A stretch of 64,000 nucleotides of DNA from Temnothorax longispinosus (GCF_030848805.1 NC_092362.1:21647020-21711019); one strand, 5' to 3'; shown: positions 1-14,446, counted from the stretch's first letter. Notes: generated from the sequence alone by a model not told the origin. Program-made: numbers and translations.

Positions 1-3000
1 TTCACCCGCGACTAATATGCTCTCCCCGATTTATAATCCTGATCTCTTAATAAATTATAATCTCTTTTACGTTAACGCAATTTTATACATCTAATTATTG
101 TAAAAAATTATATAAATTAGAATCATATACATATGTAAATTCTAAATTTAGTTGATATTGCAGATCGTAGAATTAAAAATATTACATAAATTTTTTGTGG
201 TCGAATTAAACTGTAGTCAACTGAAAGCAATTGTACAACATTTTTGTTACATTTATATATATTTTAAGTAAAATAAAAATTGTTTTCCTGCGCAAAAAAA
301 ATTGTTTTCGATAATACTTCTTTACTATATGAGTAAGGCGCTTATATAATGGCATTACGTTGCCTGCGGTTGAATGTTAACGATACATTATTCGAAGGAT
401 AAAAAACTATGACCTTTCCAGGACTTTCCAGCCACGAACACTTCATACACTACTTTGCGCGGCTCATTAATTAGAGTTTCTTGAATAATAAGATGAATCT
501 ATGCGTACACGTGTATATATATATCCCGCTATAAGATATTCTTGCTTATCCTCCTTAATATTCTACGACGTGCAATAACAACTGGCGTTAATAAGAATAC
601 GATTACGCTTCCGTAGCTTATGTAGGATTATGAGTAAATGCAAATATCCTATCTAGATTAAAATTTGCAACATAGACACTATTATGTTTATTTTATTTTT
701 TGCACGTCTGAAAAATACGCTGAAGATAATTAAAATATTTAAAGAAAGGAAAAATATGGAAAATAAATTGTTATAAATAGTAAAATATGTGTTTGTATGT
801 ATTCATGCGCACGTGTGCGTATGTGTGTGTGAGTGTGTTTAAAATCTGAGACCCATTAATTTAAAAATAAGATTTTGCTTTGACGTATATCTGTAACAAA
901 GTAAGTAATAATGCTATCATCTCTGATGCTTTTATTGATACCGTGGCAACTTCGCTTTGATCTCGTTAGCGTTTACATTCGAGAATACTATTCCAGAGGG
1001 TCCGAATGTAAAACGAGGCATACGACGCGTGCGCGCAACAAAGGCTTAAGGGCGCAACTTCTTTGGGGTTGACGCGTGCCACTCGGCCCCTGAAATAGGA
1101 GGCGATGATAGGTTGAAACGGTGATCCGACACCATTCCTACGAATTATCAAGCGACCAAAAGGGTGTCTATTCCTTGGTCGTCAGCTTTTGATCTTACTC
1201 ACAAATCCTTATATTTACGTGTTAACGCAGTCAGTTCCATCTGCTTGCACAGTGTGCGCGTTTACGGAATATGATGGTGGTTATCTTATCAAACTCGACT
1301 TTTGAAAACATGAACAAAAATTAACTCGTTCAAAATGTAATAGACTCTGTCTCTAGACCGCATGTAATAGATTCTGAAAAAACTAAAAATATAAAAAACT
1401 AATAATATAAGAATTTTACTTTCTTAACTTTATAATTACGAGATTAATTGTCTTAATATAAATAATTACTGTTGTATTATATTTGCCACAATATCATACT
1501 AAATCCAACATTATTAAAGAAAATAATATTCGTCCTTTCGATAAGACTTTCAGTCGAAAACTGATCTTGTCGCCTTCCTAGAAAGCGTTTTCAAGAATAG
1601 AGTACATTCAAGGGTGGGGGAATTAACGGACGGGTGTCGCCGCGAATATTTTATAAATTAATGTCAATGCGCCCGGCGATATCCGATTACACCGGAAGTG
1701 CCGGGCACAATGAAACACGCGTGCGACTTGCAATCGGGAGCTCACAAGGAAAAGACACAAGAGGGCAACAGGGCGGGGAGGACAGGCCGGGCGAAAAAAT
1801 GCTTTTGGTTGTGCATGGATTTCCTCCCACATTGTAAAGTAACCCCGTGTACCCTCCGCTACAGGGCGGCTTTTTTATCGGCAGTCTGCTCCGCGAGTTT
1901 TTTTTCTCGCTGCCCTCCCTTCTGGCGCGACCCCCTCGCGATTGTGCTCGAGGTACTGGGGGGCGTGAACTCTGGCTGCCACGAGTAACCTCGAGGCGTT
2001 TTTCGCATTTGCAAGTACCGCTAAAGTTGGGCCCTAAAAGGAACCGTTGAAGTTTATGCACAATTCAGCTGGATGAAGCCGATGCGCTAGATTGTTTCTG
2101 ACGAATATGCGCATATATTTAGTACATAAGACATAAATATTGTATTTTTATTCGCACATTTAAATATGTCTTTAATATTCAATTTAAATTTGTTTTTAGA
2201 TAAAAATACTTAAGAGATTTAATCACAAAATAATGAATATGAATGTCAAAGAAGACGAATTAACACAATATTCTGAATAAGTATAACAAAATTCTATTTT
2301 TTTAAACTGCTATACATATTTAAGAGTCCACCATACATATTTAAAATTGCGAATAATAAATGTACGCAAATTACAAGCAATATTCTATAAATTTTCACAG
2401 CTTGATAGATCTGTTTTTTGCGATGCGCGATGATATAGTACGATTGTTTGCGAGTAGTAAAAAACATTGTCACCACAGTTTGCGATCAATAATTTTTTGC
2501 TTATTTTCTAATATGACAAAACATGAATTAGTGGATGGCAGCCATTCAATTATACCATGCGTTCTGATCTTATAGTCTTTCACGAGTAATTACTAATAAA
2601 AAAATTATTAGCCGTTTCCGCTGGTTTGTCCCCGGCAATACGCTCCCCTAAAACCCGCCTCTTAACTTCCAATAATTTATTCAGATATACCTACCGCACA
2701 CGCTTTGCTTGCTTTCTCTTTTCTATTTTCCCCCCTTAGTCAGAGAGAGGTTTATATCTCAATCTTCCCCTACTTGAAAGGTATAACTTAAACTCTAGAG
2801 ATAAGCAAATTTTTTTTCTTACTTGGGATATAAAGTATCCTTGTCCAGAGAGAAAAATCCACAAGATTATATCGTCTGAATGTACATTAAAATTGACTTG
2901 CAAACAGCATATTTAAAAGATTGACGGATATTGATTCCAGATAGAATTGGTATTTAGTTACGTATTTTCATACAAGTATTATAACTTAAGTGTACAGTTT

Positions 3001-6000
3001 AATACGTAATTAACGTATAACCCAAATAAATACAGCGTTCCAGACTTATTGTTAGATTCACTCTTTCGTCTGATAGACAGCCGACCCGACCCGTCCTCAT
3101 GTTCAGGCATGTCGCTAGATAAGATCTAAGATTACGGCGTTGCTGTTAATGTCAGATTAGTGTCACTAGCCCTTTTCCGAAACGACTCGCTCGAGAATGG
3201 GTCAGAGAGTCGGGCGTGCGCCCGCCGTCTATCGGGTTTTGCTCTCTATCTCTCTCTTTTTCTACGTTGCTTCACGGCTTTACTTTACGACTACTGTCGA
3301 GTGAGGGCCGACCCTTTTGCAATTCTGTTTATTTTGCGCGGGCTCGCTCGACAGGTAGGTCCTCAAGAGGACTGACCCTGGTGCGATTGACATCCTGAGA
3401 GAGAAAGACATCGGGCTCGTATTGCCCCGTTCTTGAGAAAGCTTACCGCATCCTAGAGATTTGCACATCAATCCTTTGAACCTTCGTGCCAAGAGCTCAG
3501 AGAAAGTCTTCTAAACTGCCACTTGACTTTTTAAAATTATGTTACAGTCGGCCGTACAGACTTTTAAAACAATAATATATGTATAATAATTGATTTGATT
3601 AATTTTTTTTATGTCAGTATCGATTTGATAGATTTTGATATGCACAAAAAATACATGAAATCCCTTTTATTTAATTTAAAAAGCAAGACGTTCAGAGCGA
3701 TTAATAAGTAATAACGCAGAAATCTCTTATTAAATAGCGAAATTTACACATACATATTGGGTTATGCTAAAAAATATATTATTAATGCAAAGAATATATA
3801 AAAAAAAGATTTATAGATTTACTTCTTCATTAGATTATGAAAAGTGAGAAATAGCAATAGCACGAATAATAAAAAGATTATGTAGATGGGAATAAGCAAG
3901 TTATTAAAAATACAGCAAGTTATTAAAAAGAATGCAAGAATACTTAACGAGATTATCGGATTTCCTAATGAGCGTTAATGGCACACAATTTCTTAATTAA
4001 CAGCGATCATAAATATAAATCGTTTTACTCGGTGAACACTCGGTGAAATCGTAAAAAAACTAATTTAGGTATCCTTATCAATTTCATGTTTATTTCAATT
4101 TATCTCGCATTCACATATGTGCTAATACTTAAAAAAAATATATTTAATAGTAAAACAGTTTTTTTATTTAACTCTTTCGTATAATTTTGACAAAACTTTA
4201 ATGTTAGGAAAAGAAATATATGATATTATTTAAACAATATATCTGCTCTTTCTTTGTTTTAAATATGTATATCAATATTCCGAAGTGTGTACATTTGATT
4301 ACCGACGGTCAACGGAACGCAAATGTCAGTTACTAGTTTTACCCTTGCCTCTATACACGGAGTTGTTCGAATTTCGTTACTGTGCACGCGCGCGTTTGTG
4401 TGCGCCTTTCTGCCACGTGCCTACAACCCTTATGAGACAGCCGATACGCTGGGCGGAGTTCCGCGCCCGGTTCCTTTCGACCTTTGTGATCTGCGCCGTG
4501 CAAGTCTACCACCTGGAACTACAGAAGTTGAGCCGATTTTTCGTCGTTAGAGTCGTTGAATATTCGTTTGTCTTTGAAAGTTTTAATATTCCCATTTGTT
4601 CCATTATAGGGCAAAGAGTTTTCACAAGGCATTTCTATCGAACACTATTTTCTGCCACGGTTTTGACTTCGTCTATTGAAAAGCATCTTTTACCAAAGAC
4701 GTTACATAAAAGCTTTTTTTACGCATCGTTACTCATAGTAGAAAAAATTTGCCATAAAAAGTACATGTTAATGTAATAAATAGTTATATAAGTAATTGTA
4801 CTCGCAATGTAAGGAAATGCCCAAACGATATGTATAGCAGCATGATCACTTTCTGTACATAATTTTTAAGAGATAAAGATACGAAGCTAAAAGAAATATC
4901 TCTTTTATTTCAACCCACGTAACTCCATGACACTTCGCATAGTATCCGCGATACGTCTCGACTGCGACAGCAACGATTTTCAGCAGGCGGAATGTCGCGG
5001 GTGGTGGAACGGTGGAAGGGAGAAACTAAGTAATAGAATTAGTTCGGCCAGACGAGGAGACCTCACTTGCCTTGCTATAACACGAGTCAAGTTCCGTCAC
5101 GAAGACCTTAATATCCGCTACTTCCGCCGCCTCCCACTCGTTCGTTTGTTTATTCGATATCGTCGACCGTCTTATGAGGCCCGTGAGCCTTGTCTTTCTT
5201 CCTGACCTTTATGCGATAATACAATTGCTATATATATGGCGCTACATGTATGTACTCTGGCTGATTTATGAAGCGGCTGATGCTATTTGTACATGAACTC
5301 GGAGGGAAATATCGAACAAGTAATATGGGAGGCAAAGTTGGTCGACGTTACGGAAAAGAGACATGTTACGAGTGTTTCCCACAAATTCCGAACGTGCTTG
5401 ACAAATTTTATTAATGTCCCTTTCTACCAATGTAGATTAACTTTCGGTTCAACTTGCTTTTTATCTTTTTCCAGTTTTAAGAATTAGATCAAATCGAGAC
5501 TAAAGTTAATCTGCATCGATAGAAATGAACATAAATGATTGAAAACACAGGTTTTCGTGAAATTTTTAAACGCTAATATAAGGATGCTAAATAAGAATGA
5601 AATATTCTCAAATTACTGTTAAATATTTCAATTGTTTTACGATAAGAATGTTTCGGTTCAGAAATATGTTTGCACATGATCATGCTAATTATTATCGCAA
5701 TTAATGGGATGTTCATTTTTTTTTAACACGAGTTAAAAATTGTCCCGCGAAAATTCGTACGCCGAGAGAGCTCTCGGGCGATTCGCTCGCGAAGTAGCGA
5801 GCAAGAAATCCGATGTGGGTTAAATGCTAATTGCTCAAAGTCGGGGCGGTGGCGAATCCCTCGGGTGGCACGATCTGCGGTCATGATAAAGCGAAACTAC
5901 ACGAAGTATACGTGCGTTCTTATCCGCGCTTACATTGGGAAGGTTAAGAGTATCGTGTATGCGGCGTTGGAGTTCTGGGGCACTTTTAGCTTTCGTGTAG

Positions 6001-9000
6001 CAGTTGCGTGCTGCTGCATGTTCACTCGAGCGGCACGACCGCCGCTCGGAAAAAGTTTAGTGCTTTCTACAATGCTGGAAATAAAAGTTATCGATATTAC
6101 GAATTTAACACGCGTTGAACTGTGCCAAATAAATGGGGTTCGTATAAGTAATATCGATCCCGTTACGTGGGAAATGTAATCTCAAGAGGATGGAAAGGCC
6201 GTATATACCTGAGCGTATTATTTATCAACATGAATAATTTAGCGAGTTATTAATCACGGATACAATATGCAGACAAAAGTCGCGATGTTGGATTGTGTCA
6301 ACTTCGTATCCGTTGCGGCGGGTCTGTGATCCGCACCTTACTATTTGCCCCCACGTGGCGATAATATCATGTTTTTTTTCCTGTCAGTACAAAGAAATGG
6401 GGTCAGTTTCGCGCAAACAATATTATCTAACGTGACGTGCGGGCAGAATGATACGTCGATGCATACAGATCAATCAAGGTATAAGCGATAAAGTAATAAA
6501 TGTAATACTTTTGCTTTTCGTAACGTATAGAATGGAAATAAATTAAGGCTCTTTCCATCGCTTGTTTTTGCTATTTCAAAACTAGATCGGGGTATAATCT
6601 ATAACGGATGGTAATAACATGTGCCGCTATATCCTTCCTTATATAATATGTAACGATAATATGGAGCTAAGTATCAACAGTGATAGTCTGGCTTGACTAG
6701 ATTTGCCAGGTTTATCGAAATCTGCCGCGCGCGTTTGACTAGAAAGTGCAGTCCCGGATCGGTCGTACAGCTCCTTCATCTGGTTTCCTAAGTAAACAAA
6801 TAACATCGTAATATCCGAAGGAGTTACCAGTGTGCCAAGTTTGCAATTATTTCAGGAAGTAATCGAACATTTGCAAAAGCAAGCAGCGTGAATTTATATA
6901 TCACGTTGATAAAATTAATTAATATTTCTGCATATTCTGGCGTTTTTAATAATGATTATTTAGTGACGTAGAAATTAAACTCTACTATCAAGCACCTATT
7001 AATTTTAGATGCATGTTATTTTCTTGTATCTTTATAGTGTTTATATTAGTGTTTATATTAGTAGGTAATAAATTAAATTATATTAAATTATTTATGTAAA
7101 TTAATTGTTATCGAATACGTTATCCAAAATACAATTTTTATTAATTACTTATTGCGAATTTCTTTTTCTCTCAAATTTTATTTTGTTAGATATTCTTAAA
7201 CAAATTATGGTAGCTGCAAACCTTTATGTAGGGGTATCTAAGTAATCTTCGAGTAATTCATTAAGCGGCATCTTGTCTTCATTTCCAACTCACGTTGCTT
7301 GGTAACTCTTCCAAATAATTACAATTAACAACAGAAAAAAAGTAAAAAAATTTAAACAAGTCGGATTTATACCATTCAGCTAAGGATAAACTTCTTTTCG
7401 CTGTTAAATAAATTTTTGATAGAAAGAAACAAAAAGGAGATTAAGTTTAACTATATTTATGAAAAAGATATATCAATTCTTATAGTTACAGTAAATCGAA
7501 TTCGACGTTGATGACGGCTGCTCGTCTTCGAAGTAGCCAAAAGCAAATAAACATCCACTCGACGTAATCTTTTCGAAGGCTCGAGCCAGGTCGAGTGCAG
7601 GCGCCTACCTTGCGAGAACTCGAGCGTGCTCCATCGAGCATTGTGTCCATTATACGTTTTTGTCTGTGCCGCTCTCCCGCCCTTTTACCCCTCTTTTGCA
7701 AGGTTTCCCGTGGGTCCCGCGAGACTCCTCGCATTGTCATACCGAGAGGTGGCCTCTCCGTCCTCCCTTCTTCTTTTTCTTTCTTCCTTCTTTTCTGTAT
7801 ATAAGTATAAGTTTACGTTTGGAAACCACGGGCCCACAAGGCCCCCGCCGGTATTCATCCCAACATTGGCATACCTTTTTCTGCCGCACACGGTCCCGCA
7901 CGGACGAGCGGGCCTAGTCGCGCGTGGCGAACGACGGACCTCGGAATAAAGTACTCTTGGAGAAATGGAGCCGTTTTTACTCGACATTTTTCAATCTCTT
8001 AACGAGACACCTCAAGTCCAACCTTGGACAAGTTAATTTAATCAAAGTTCACTAATATCATTCTAAGAAAATTTTCTTTCTTTTACTAAAACTAAAAATG
8101 TAAAAAGTTTAACTAAGAGAAATGGATGTATAAAAAGGATATACATATATAATTATTTTTAAAGCTCTGTTTAAGAAATTTTTATGATCACGCACGTAAC
8201 ACGACGCGCGAGTGTTCTCGATCGAAACGTCTTCTTCGGGACGTCGAGTACAAGCTCGCGAGAAGACGTAGGATACGGTGCGCCTTCAGCTTTGAGCGAA
8301 GATAGGAGTACAGTTATTCATAAAGTAGAGCATGTGCGTACGTTGGCTCTAGAGCGGCAGGTGGCTGCCGTTGAACAAAGAAACAAGAAGCAAAAAGGAA
8401 CATGAGTCGTCATCCATCGGGACGAGAGAGCCTCTCGTTCACTCGGAAATGATTGAATCAATGAGCCGATGTCCACTCGTTACACGAAAATGTGGGTAAT
8501 TCACGAAGGACATGCGACGTGCGTCAATCGCCGATGCGCTTCTTCCTGCGCTTATCGTATAAGGCGCATCTCGATCCGGTAATTTCTTTTCCTCTAAACC
8601 GGGTTACTTATATCGTAAAAAAGTTCTTTTATCGTTAAATCGATCGTCACGGATATTTTCATGCTTCTTTAAGAAGCTTCTGTAAAAAGCACCTCTCAGA
8701 AACTCATTAATTTAGCATGTAGCTATACTGATTGAATAGAACTGTTTTGTTTCCTAAAAATTAGCACAAAGTATTTATGATGTATATTTTATATTTATAT
8801 AAAACGAAGGGATTACATTGGGACAGGAACACACATGCGGAATTTTATGAGACGATATTTTAAATTGAATTAATTAGTTATTATTCATATTTTATACAAT
8901 AGTAATCATAATTAAGGTGTTTTAGTTTCTCGTAATATTCTATATCCGTACAAGGGTACTCGGTAAAATCGATAAATTGGGGTCTGCCGTGTTATATCCT

Positions 9001-9261
9001 ATATGTATATAGACGATTTTCTAGGCCTCTCTTGTTTCCTCTTGTCTCTCGTTTTTTTTTTCGCATCTCTTTACATTCTTATCACAATATCGTATTTTAC
9101 ACAGATTCACTTACGGCTTACATTGCTAGAGGGCCCCGATGCAATATTTACATGTTCGGTGTTCGATCTCGCAGCCTTGCCGAGTCTGATCGATCTCCGA
9201 TGGCTTGCACCGAGACTAGTAACGCTAGTAAATTCTATGGACTCTTTATGCTGTTTTATCA
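1..9261. other. AT-rich 3' flank of Distal-less, no gene recognised
   Basis: This is mostly AT-rich sequence with CpG-richer patches near 1000-1130, 1630-2050, 4380-4560, 5750-6060 and 7500-7990. Open frames up to 163 codons exist (for example 4285-4776 on the plus strand), but none has a composition, domain or splice context I can recognise. Small tandem duplications occur: ATGTAATAGAYTCTG twice at about 1335-1378 and TAGTGTTTATAT twice at about 7036-7063. I see no RNA gene. Confidence 0.6.
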
Positions 9262-9317
9262 TTCTCTCTCTCTCTCTTATTCACTCACTCATTCTCTCGC
9301 TCGTTTGCTCGCTCGCG
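9262..9317. repeat. (TC)n microsatellite grading into TCAC and GCTC repeats
   Basis: An uninterrupted run of CT units is followed by TCACTCACTC and then CTCGCTCG-type units. It produces spurious Leu/Ser-rich open frames. Confidence 0.9.
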
Positions 9318-9980
9318 TACTTTCTGTCACATTAAGTTCGCACTCGTTTTTGCGCGCAGTGCTATCATAATCCGCATATTCGAGGAAAGCGTGGCAGAGA
9401 TGAGCCACACGGCTCATTTTGCACGCTATTCATCGAAGTTGTCGGATCGATGTCTTTTTTACGATGTAGAGATTAATGTCTCACGCATTATTTCCTGGAA
9501 ACTGTACATCTTCTTCGCAAACAGATTACGTTCATAGAGACGCGCGTATCAATTATTTTTTATACAATTAGGATTACAATTTTTTGAAGTTTCGTTTACT
9601 TCAGATTTACGTAATCAGATTTACGTAAATTTAAGAACAGAGCTTTGCATATAGAAGGTAAATTCATCTTTTCTGATAACTGCAACTTTCCAGGAAATTC
9701 TGCGTCAGTCTCGACAACAATGGTCAAAAGACGCGCGCCTTGTCACTTCGACCACGCTCAATTGTTTTACGCTGTTTTTTTTTCGCATTTCCGGCTTTAC
9801 ACACGCAATTTAGGAACTGAGGGGAGCTTTGTCTTAAATTATACACGCATACACCTTCTTATTGCACCGAATCAAAACGCAAGAACCCGTCCGAGAAGGC
9901 CGTCTTCGTGCTTCCTAGTTCTCCGCAGCGCGGCTTGCGGTTAAATCTAACGGCACTTATTATTATACACGGGAGAGAAC

Positions 9981-10070
9981 CGTCGTGTCGCCGTTGTCGT
10001 CGTCATCGTCACCGTCGTCGCCGCCGCCGCCGGTGCATCCTTCGCGTGCACCCGACGACGACGACGACGT
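9981..10070. repeat. CGT/CGC/CGA trinucleotide repeat
   Basis: GTCGTC, CCGCCG and GACGAC units extend over about 90 bases. Open frames across it give Ser, Pro and Asp runs on one strand and Arg/Thr runs on the other, typical of a translated microsatellite and not of a conserved protein. Confidence 0.85.
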
Positions 10071-12880
10071 TGAACGTCACGACGTAGGAATTCCGCGTCG
10101 CCCCGGCGCAGCGACATCGATCCCCCGGACCGTAGCCTACCTTCCAGCCCGCCTTCTTCCCTTTTTCCGCCGCGAGGCATTTTACACAAGCACACGCGAC
10201 GTAATCGCGTACCAGCGTTCAACAGCAAGCGCGGTCGACACGAGCGGAAGGGCATAAAACTAGTTTTGTACTGTTCTCTTTGTGCACCATGGGGCGAACC
10301 CGGCAGCCTAATCCGTCCCGAGTTTCCGCGCCGCGTCGACTTGCGCGGCGCCGACGCCCTCGTCGATTCCCAGGGGAATCGGGGGGAGAATTTATACGGG
10401 TGCATTGCCATGTGAGAGATGCCGCGTACTCGATCGCTGACTCTGTCAATAAGCGGGTTCAAAAACCGTACGGCTGTGAGATTATTCAAAATTTGATTCA
10501 TTGATTGAGACGAGTTATTATATCTTCACATAAAAATGTTAAGTGAATTTGCCGTCTCATCCTGGGATTGTATCGAGAATTCGACGGAACCTCGGATCGT
10601 GAAAATTCTGTTAATTACAATTAATTAGGGATTAACGGTGGGACCATGTCGGATCAATGGTCTTGTCGGAGAAATATTTGCAGAAGATCCTTTGTCATGA
10701 TAAACGTCTATAGAAATTAAGAAATTTAAGTTTCCAATGTTAAATTTAAATTAGCGCATTAGAAGACGCGCGCGTACATAAGTTGAAGAAGTCATATTTA
10801 ACTTTTCGCGATCTTGAAAGCCGGGATGTGAGTGCGGAAGTGAGACCTGGCGGTCTCGGCGCAGTACATCGCGACCGACATGTGCCGAACGGTAACAATC
10901 AGAGCGAAGGAAAAGACAGAATCAGGAAGGACAGGAACTGCGCGGCATCACGCGTTCTCATGAAACGACGACCATTGTTGCACTGACGAGACCGTGGATC
11001 TGGGTCAGCGGTGGGGCCCGCCCGACCCTCCCAGTTTCCCGCGGTTGCAAGCCACAGCCGTCGTTTTTGTGGTTTCGCGTCGCCTCTTGGAAAGCTAGAG
11101 ATATTGTGCGACGCAAGATGGCAAGGGTGACCTAACATGGCCGACGGCGGACAGCGAAAGAAGAAACAGCGTAAAACAGTCCACCATCGTTTACCCGCAA
11201 CGTGAACGGCTTATAGCGTGAAGCTCGCGTTTTGCTCTTCTGATAGAGTTCGAGCATAGCCTTGGTTGTGATAGAAAAAAAAAATGGGAGATGCTACTTG
11301 GAAAAAGCTTTGATAATTCGAACAGATCGCGAGAGCTAGATTTTCAGAGGCAGCAAATCGTTCTATTTGTCTTACAATTAATTTACTGAAGTTCCCTTCC
11401 GGTTTATCAATTTTATAATTTGAACTTTTCGCAAAACGAGAAGTGATATACTTAATAAAATGACATTTTTTTGTAAATTTATAAATAAATAAATATTTTT
11501 GAAACTAAAATTATTTTTAAAATAAAAATTCTCCATCATTAATCCATTATGTAATGTAAAGTATTGCAATTGAGCGAAAAATCGAGCGGACTGCGCGGTT
11601 AGACTACAGAACTACGAAAGAGACTACAATCGAAGGACAACCAATCGATATTGAGATTAGAACGAATCTTCTCTACGTTTTCCGAAGTTCTTAATGTACC
11701 TTGAACATCAGTGGCATTCCGCGCGTCGCCAACGGAGATAATGACTTTTTTCCAGCTCCGCTCCTCTAGCTATTCGTTTCTCCGCGTTTGTCTCTCGCGT
11801 ATTATTCTCCTCATCGGAGGAGGCCTCCGGCCAGTTGCCTCATCCGGGAAGGAGGGACCGGTGATTACAGCGAGCCACCGTGATTGCCGAGATCGTTTGA
11901 CTCACGAAAATGTCATTAGGATTTCATTACTTCCAACCGCCTTGAGGAACGACTACTCAACGAGTTTATGCAACGTTGTCTCTCGTTTCCCTCTCCCTTC
12001 CCCTCGTCTATCTTCCCGGAGAGACCTCGCCAACCCTGTCGTTCTTCTCGTCCATCTATCGCGCGAGATCCAGCACGAAGTAGGTCAAGCCGCGCTCGCG
12101 GTTGTTGGGCAACTGTCACAAAGGATCGACCGGCCTAACGTCATCGGCAATTGACATTTGCGAGGAGATAGAAATTGGTTTTTAGAGATGCACGATTGTG
12201 CCAGACTGGGCTGATTTAGAAAGGTGACGAAAATATCGGCTTGCCGAGCACTGAAAAGAATCACGCGACCTGGTCCCGTTGTTCGCCGGAGTTTCTTACG
12301 TTTATCCTGAACATAAATTATCAGAGATGAGCGCCGGATCTGTAGGCCAGGGATCTCAAACCTGATCTGCGTTCTTTTCTGTTTTCCAAATATCCAATGG
12401 ATATCATTATCGCCACTATTACACTATCGCATTAGTCTCGGTAATCATTAGAACTTGTTAAGTTTGGATATAATGGTAATTATGCGAGCTCATCCAAATA
12501 AAACCGAGAAAATAATTTTTATTTTCAAATTATCATTATCATATTAGTAAATTGTTTATTCATCATTACCGATATAAATTATTAATTAAAATGAAATTGG
12601 ACTATCAGATTCATTCTGAAAATAAATGTGTGTGAGAATAATAGAGGCAATACTAAGCCAAAAAAACCTCACATTTAATATTTAAAATCTTTACATAAAA
12701 ATATTAATTGGTCAAATTATAAAATATTTCAATGTATTAAACCAAGAGATAAATAAACGAAAAATAAGAAATAAAGAGAAAATACGACAAATTCTAAATT
12801 TGAGTCTTTTGGTGTATAGAAAAAAATCAATTAATACCTAATTGTAAAAATTGATAACGTCAATTCAACATCTTTTTTCG
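10071..12880. other. Intergenic sequence, nothing recognised
   Basis: Moderately CpG-rich to about 11200 and near 11720-12140; AT-rich elsewhere, strongly so from 12400 to 12880. There are no recognised exons, RNA genes or inverted-repeat elements. Confidence 0.55.
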
Positions 12881-13377
12881 TACACTGTTGGAAAATTTGT
12901 GTTAAATATAACATAAATCATATGTTCCAAACGGTCCATTCAAATTTTTGTGTTAATTTAACATAATATGGATGTGTTAAATGGTAACACCGATACTGTG
13001 TTAAAATACTTCAACAGAAAGAAAATGTAATTCTGATTGTAATTTGTGGTTAATTATGTGTACAATTAACATAACTTTTATGTTGAAGTTAAGATTGTAA
13101 GATAAAACCAACACTCTTTTTCTGTAAATTTTTATTCCCACTTCTGTTATTGAGTAAATCAACACTCTTTTTCTGTAAATTTTAATACATTTAATAAATA
13201 CGTTCAAATTGTGTTATTTTAAGATATTTTTTAAATTATTTTAATAATTTTACATTTTAAATTTGTTAACAATAGCAGGCATATGTTAAATCTACACATG
13301 TATGTGTTGATTATTTTACACAAAAATTTTAACAAGGACCTTCTTTAACAAAACTACAAAAATTTTCCCACAGTGTA
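12881..13377. mobile_element. Non-autonomous inverted-repeat DNA element (MITE-like), 497 bp
   Basis: The left end reads TACACTGTTGGAAAATTT and the complement of the right end reads TACACTGTGGGAAAATT: 17 bases with one mismatch. A looser match continues inward (TTTGTGTTAAA against TTTTTGTAGTTTTGTTAAA). If the outer TA is the target duplication, the ends start CACTGT, as in Tc1/mariner-type elements. The interior is AT-rich, with many GTGTTAA/TTAACA units and a duplicated block containing CAACACTCTTTTTCTGTAAA (about 13110-13131 and 13159-13180). No transposase frame is present. Superfamily assignment is tentative. Confidence 0.75.
13110..13185. repeat. Internal duplication within the 12881-13377 element
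   Basis: CAACACTCTTTTTCTGTAAA followed by TTTTA occurs twice about 50 bases apart, giving a short direct repeat inside the element. Confidence 0.7.
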
Positions 13378-14446
13378 GGAAATTATTGCATCACGTAACT
13401 TGTTTATTTGATTAACCGTAGCGATTAAATTCGGCATGCAATTCCACGCTTGACAAACGGCGGACAACAACATTTTCACAATGAAAACAATTACTTGGAG
13501 GCAATCTCTGCTTATAATTAACCGTAGTAATCAAATTAGATCCGATGCACGCAATCACGACGGTCGACACGAACAGACATATAGAAAAGCCGGAGAACGT
13601 TTTATTTCCTCGGGAAAAAAGATTCCTCGCGACTCTTTTATTTTTTTGCGACAACGATTACTTGTCAAACACGAAAAGCGTTACAATCGTGACAATCACT
13701 CAATCATACGCGAAGCGTTACAAGTACCCTCCAACTCGTAAATCGAACTTCAAGATCATCAATGAAACGACGTCGTCCTTAGAGAATTCGCATCACGAAC
13801 GGTCACGGGTCGGATTTTCGGCGAATTTAGGTCATAAATCGCTGTTACATCATCATCACCCTTTTTTTTTACAACGTACTTTTTTTACTTCACCGTACGA
13901 CGATGTCGCTCCTGTTTTCCTCCAACTAACGTCGATTCCAGCTCGAGGAGGAAACGTCTAGCAGCACAATGAAACGGCGCGCACCGAAAACCACGTCACT
14001 AATCAGTCAAGAGTCACTTGATGCACGGATCGTTCATGACTTCCGATTCTCCGCGACGCTACTGTCGACAGTCCATGTTGGCTGGAAACCTTGGGCGTCG
14101 GTCCTCTCCGTCAGCTTTGAGCTTTTGAAGCGTCTATATCGTCGCCGACTGGCATTCGTGGTTGCATTTCTCTCATCTCATTAGTATTATTATTAATATT
14201 TTGCTAAGGGGCGTGTATATTACACACACGACGTCGCACTGTTCGTACTTGCTCTCTCACTTCGACGGACGGCCCGCACGGATACCGGCATGCGGGTTTC
14301 ATTATACGATTAGAAACAATATTAACATTCAATTTTCCTCGCGAGAGGCGCTACACATATTCACACTTTGGGGCGGAACCGCTGGGATACGTTTGCGGCA
14401 CCACGAAGGGGTCGCTCACCTGAACTCAGTTCAAGGGACATCTTCG
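13378..14446 (-). other. Probable Distal-less 3' UTR and immediate 3' flank
   Basis: This stretch lies directly after the Dll stop and before the inverted-repeat element at 12881-13377. It has mixed base composition. It holds a short palindrome, TGAACTCAGTTCA at 14421-14433, the donor-like CAG/GTGAGC at 14422-14414, and two diverged copies of an ATTAACCGTAG-type segment near 13413 and 13517. The open frames here are short and look random. The UTR extent is inferred from position only. Confidence 0.4.
13601..13642 (-). terminator. Candidate poly(A) signals for Distal-less
   Basis: Two AATAAA hexamers occur on the minus strand, at 13642-13637 and 13606-13601, about 810 and 845 bases after the Dll stop codon. 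The sequence after the second is T/G-rich (around 13590-13545), as expected downstream of a cleavage site. AATAAA is common in AT-rich DNA, and another copy lies at 13408-13403, so the true site is uncertain. Confidence 0.25.

Noticed and set aside
4285..4776. 163-codon plus-strand ORF
   Set aside because: Long for the region, but the translation has no domain or family I recognise and no supporting splice signals; it runs from CpG-rich into AT-rich DNA with no change of frame logic, so chance is the better explanation.
9947..10501. 184-codon minus-strand ORF with Arg/Thr runs and the plus-strand ORF with Ser/Asp runs
   Set aside because: Explained by the CGT/CGC/CGA trinucleotide repeat; no conserved protein features.
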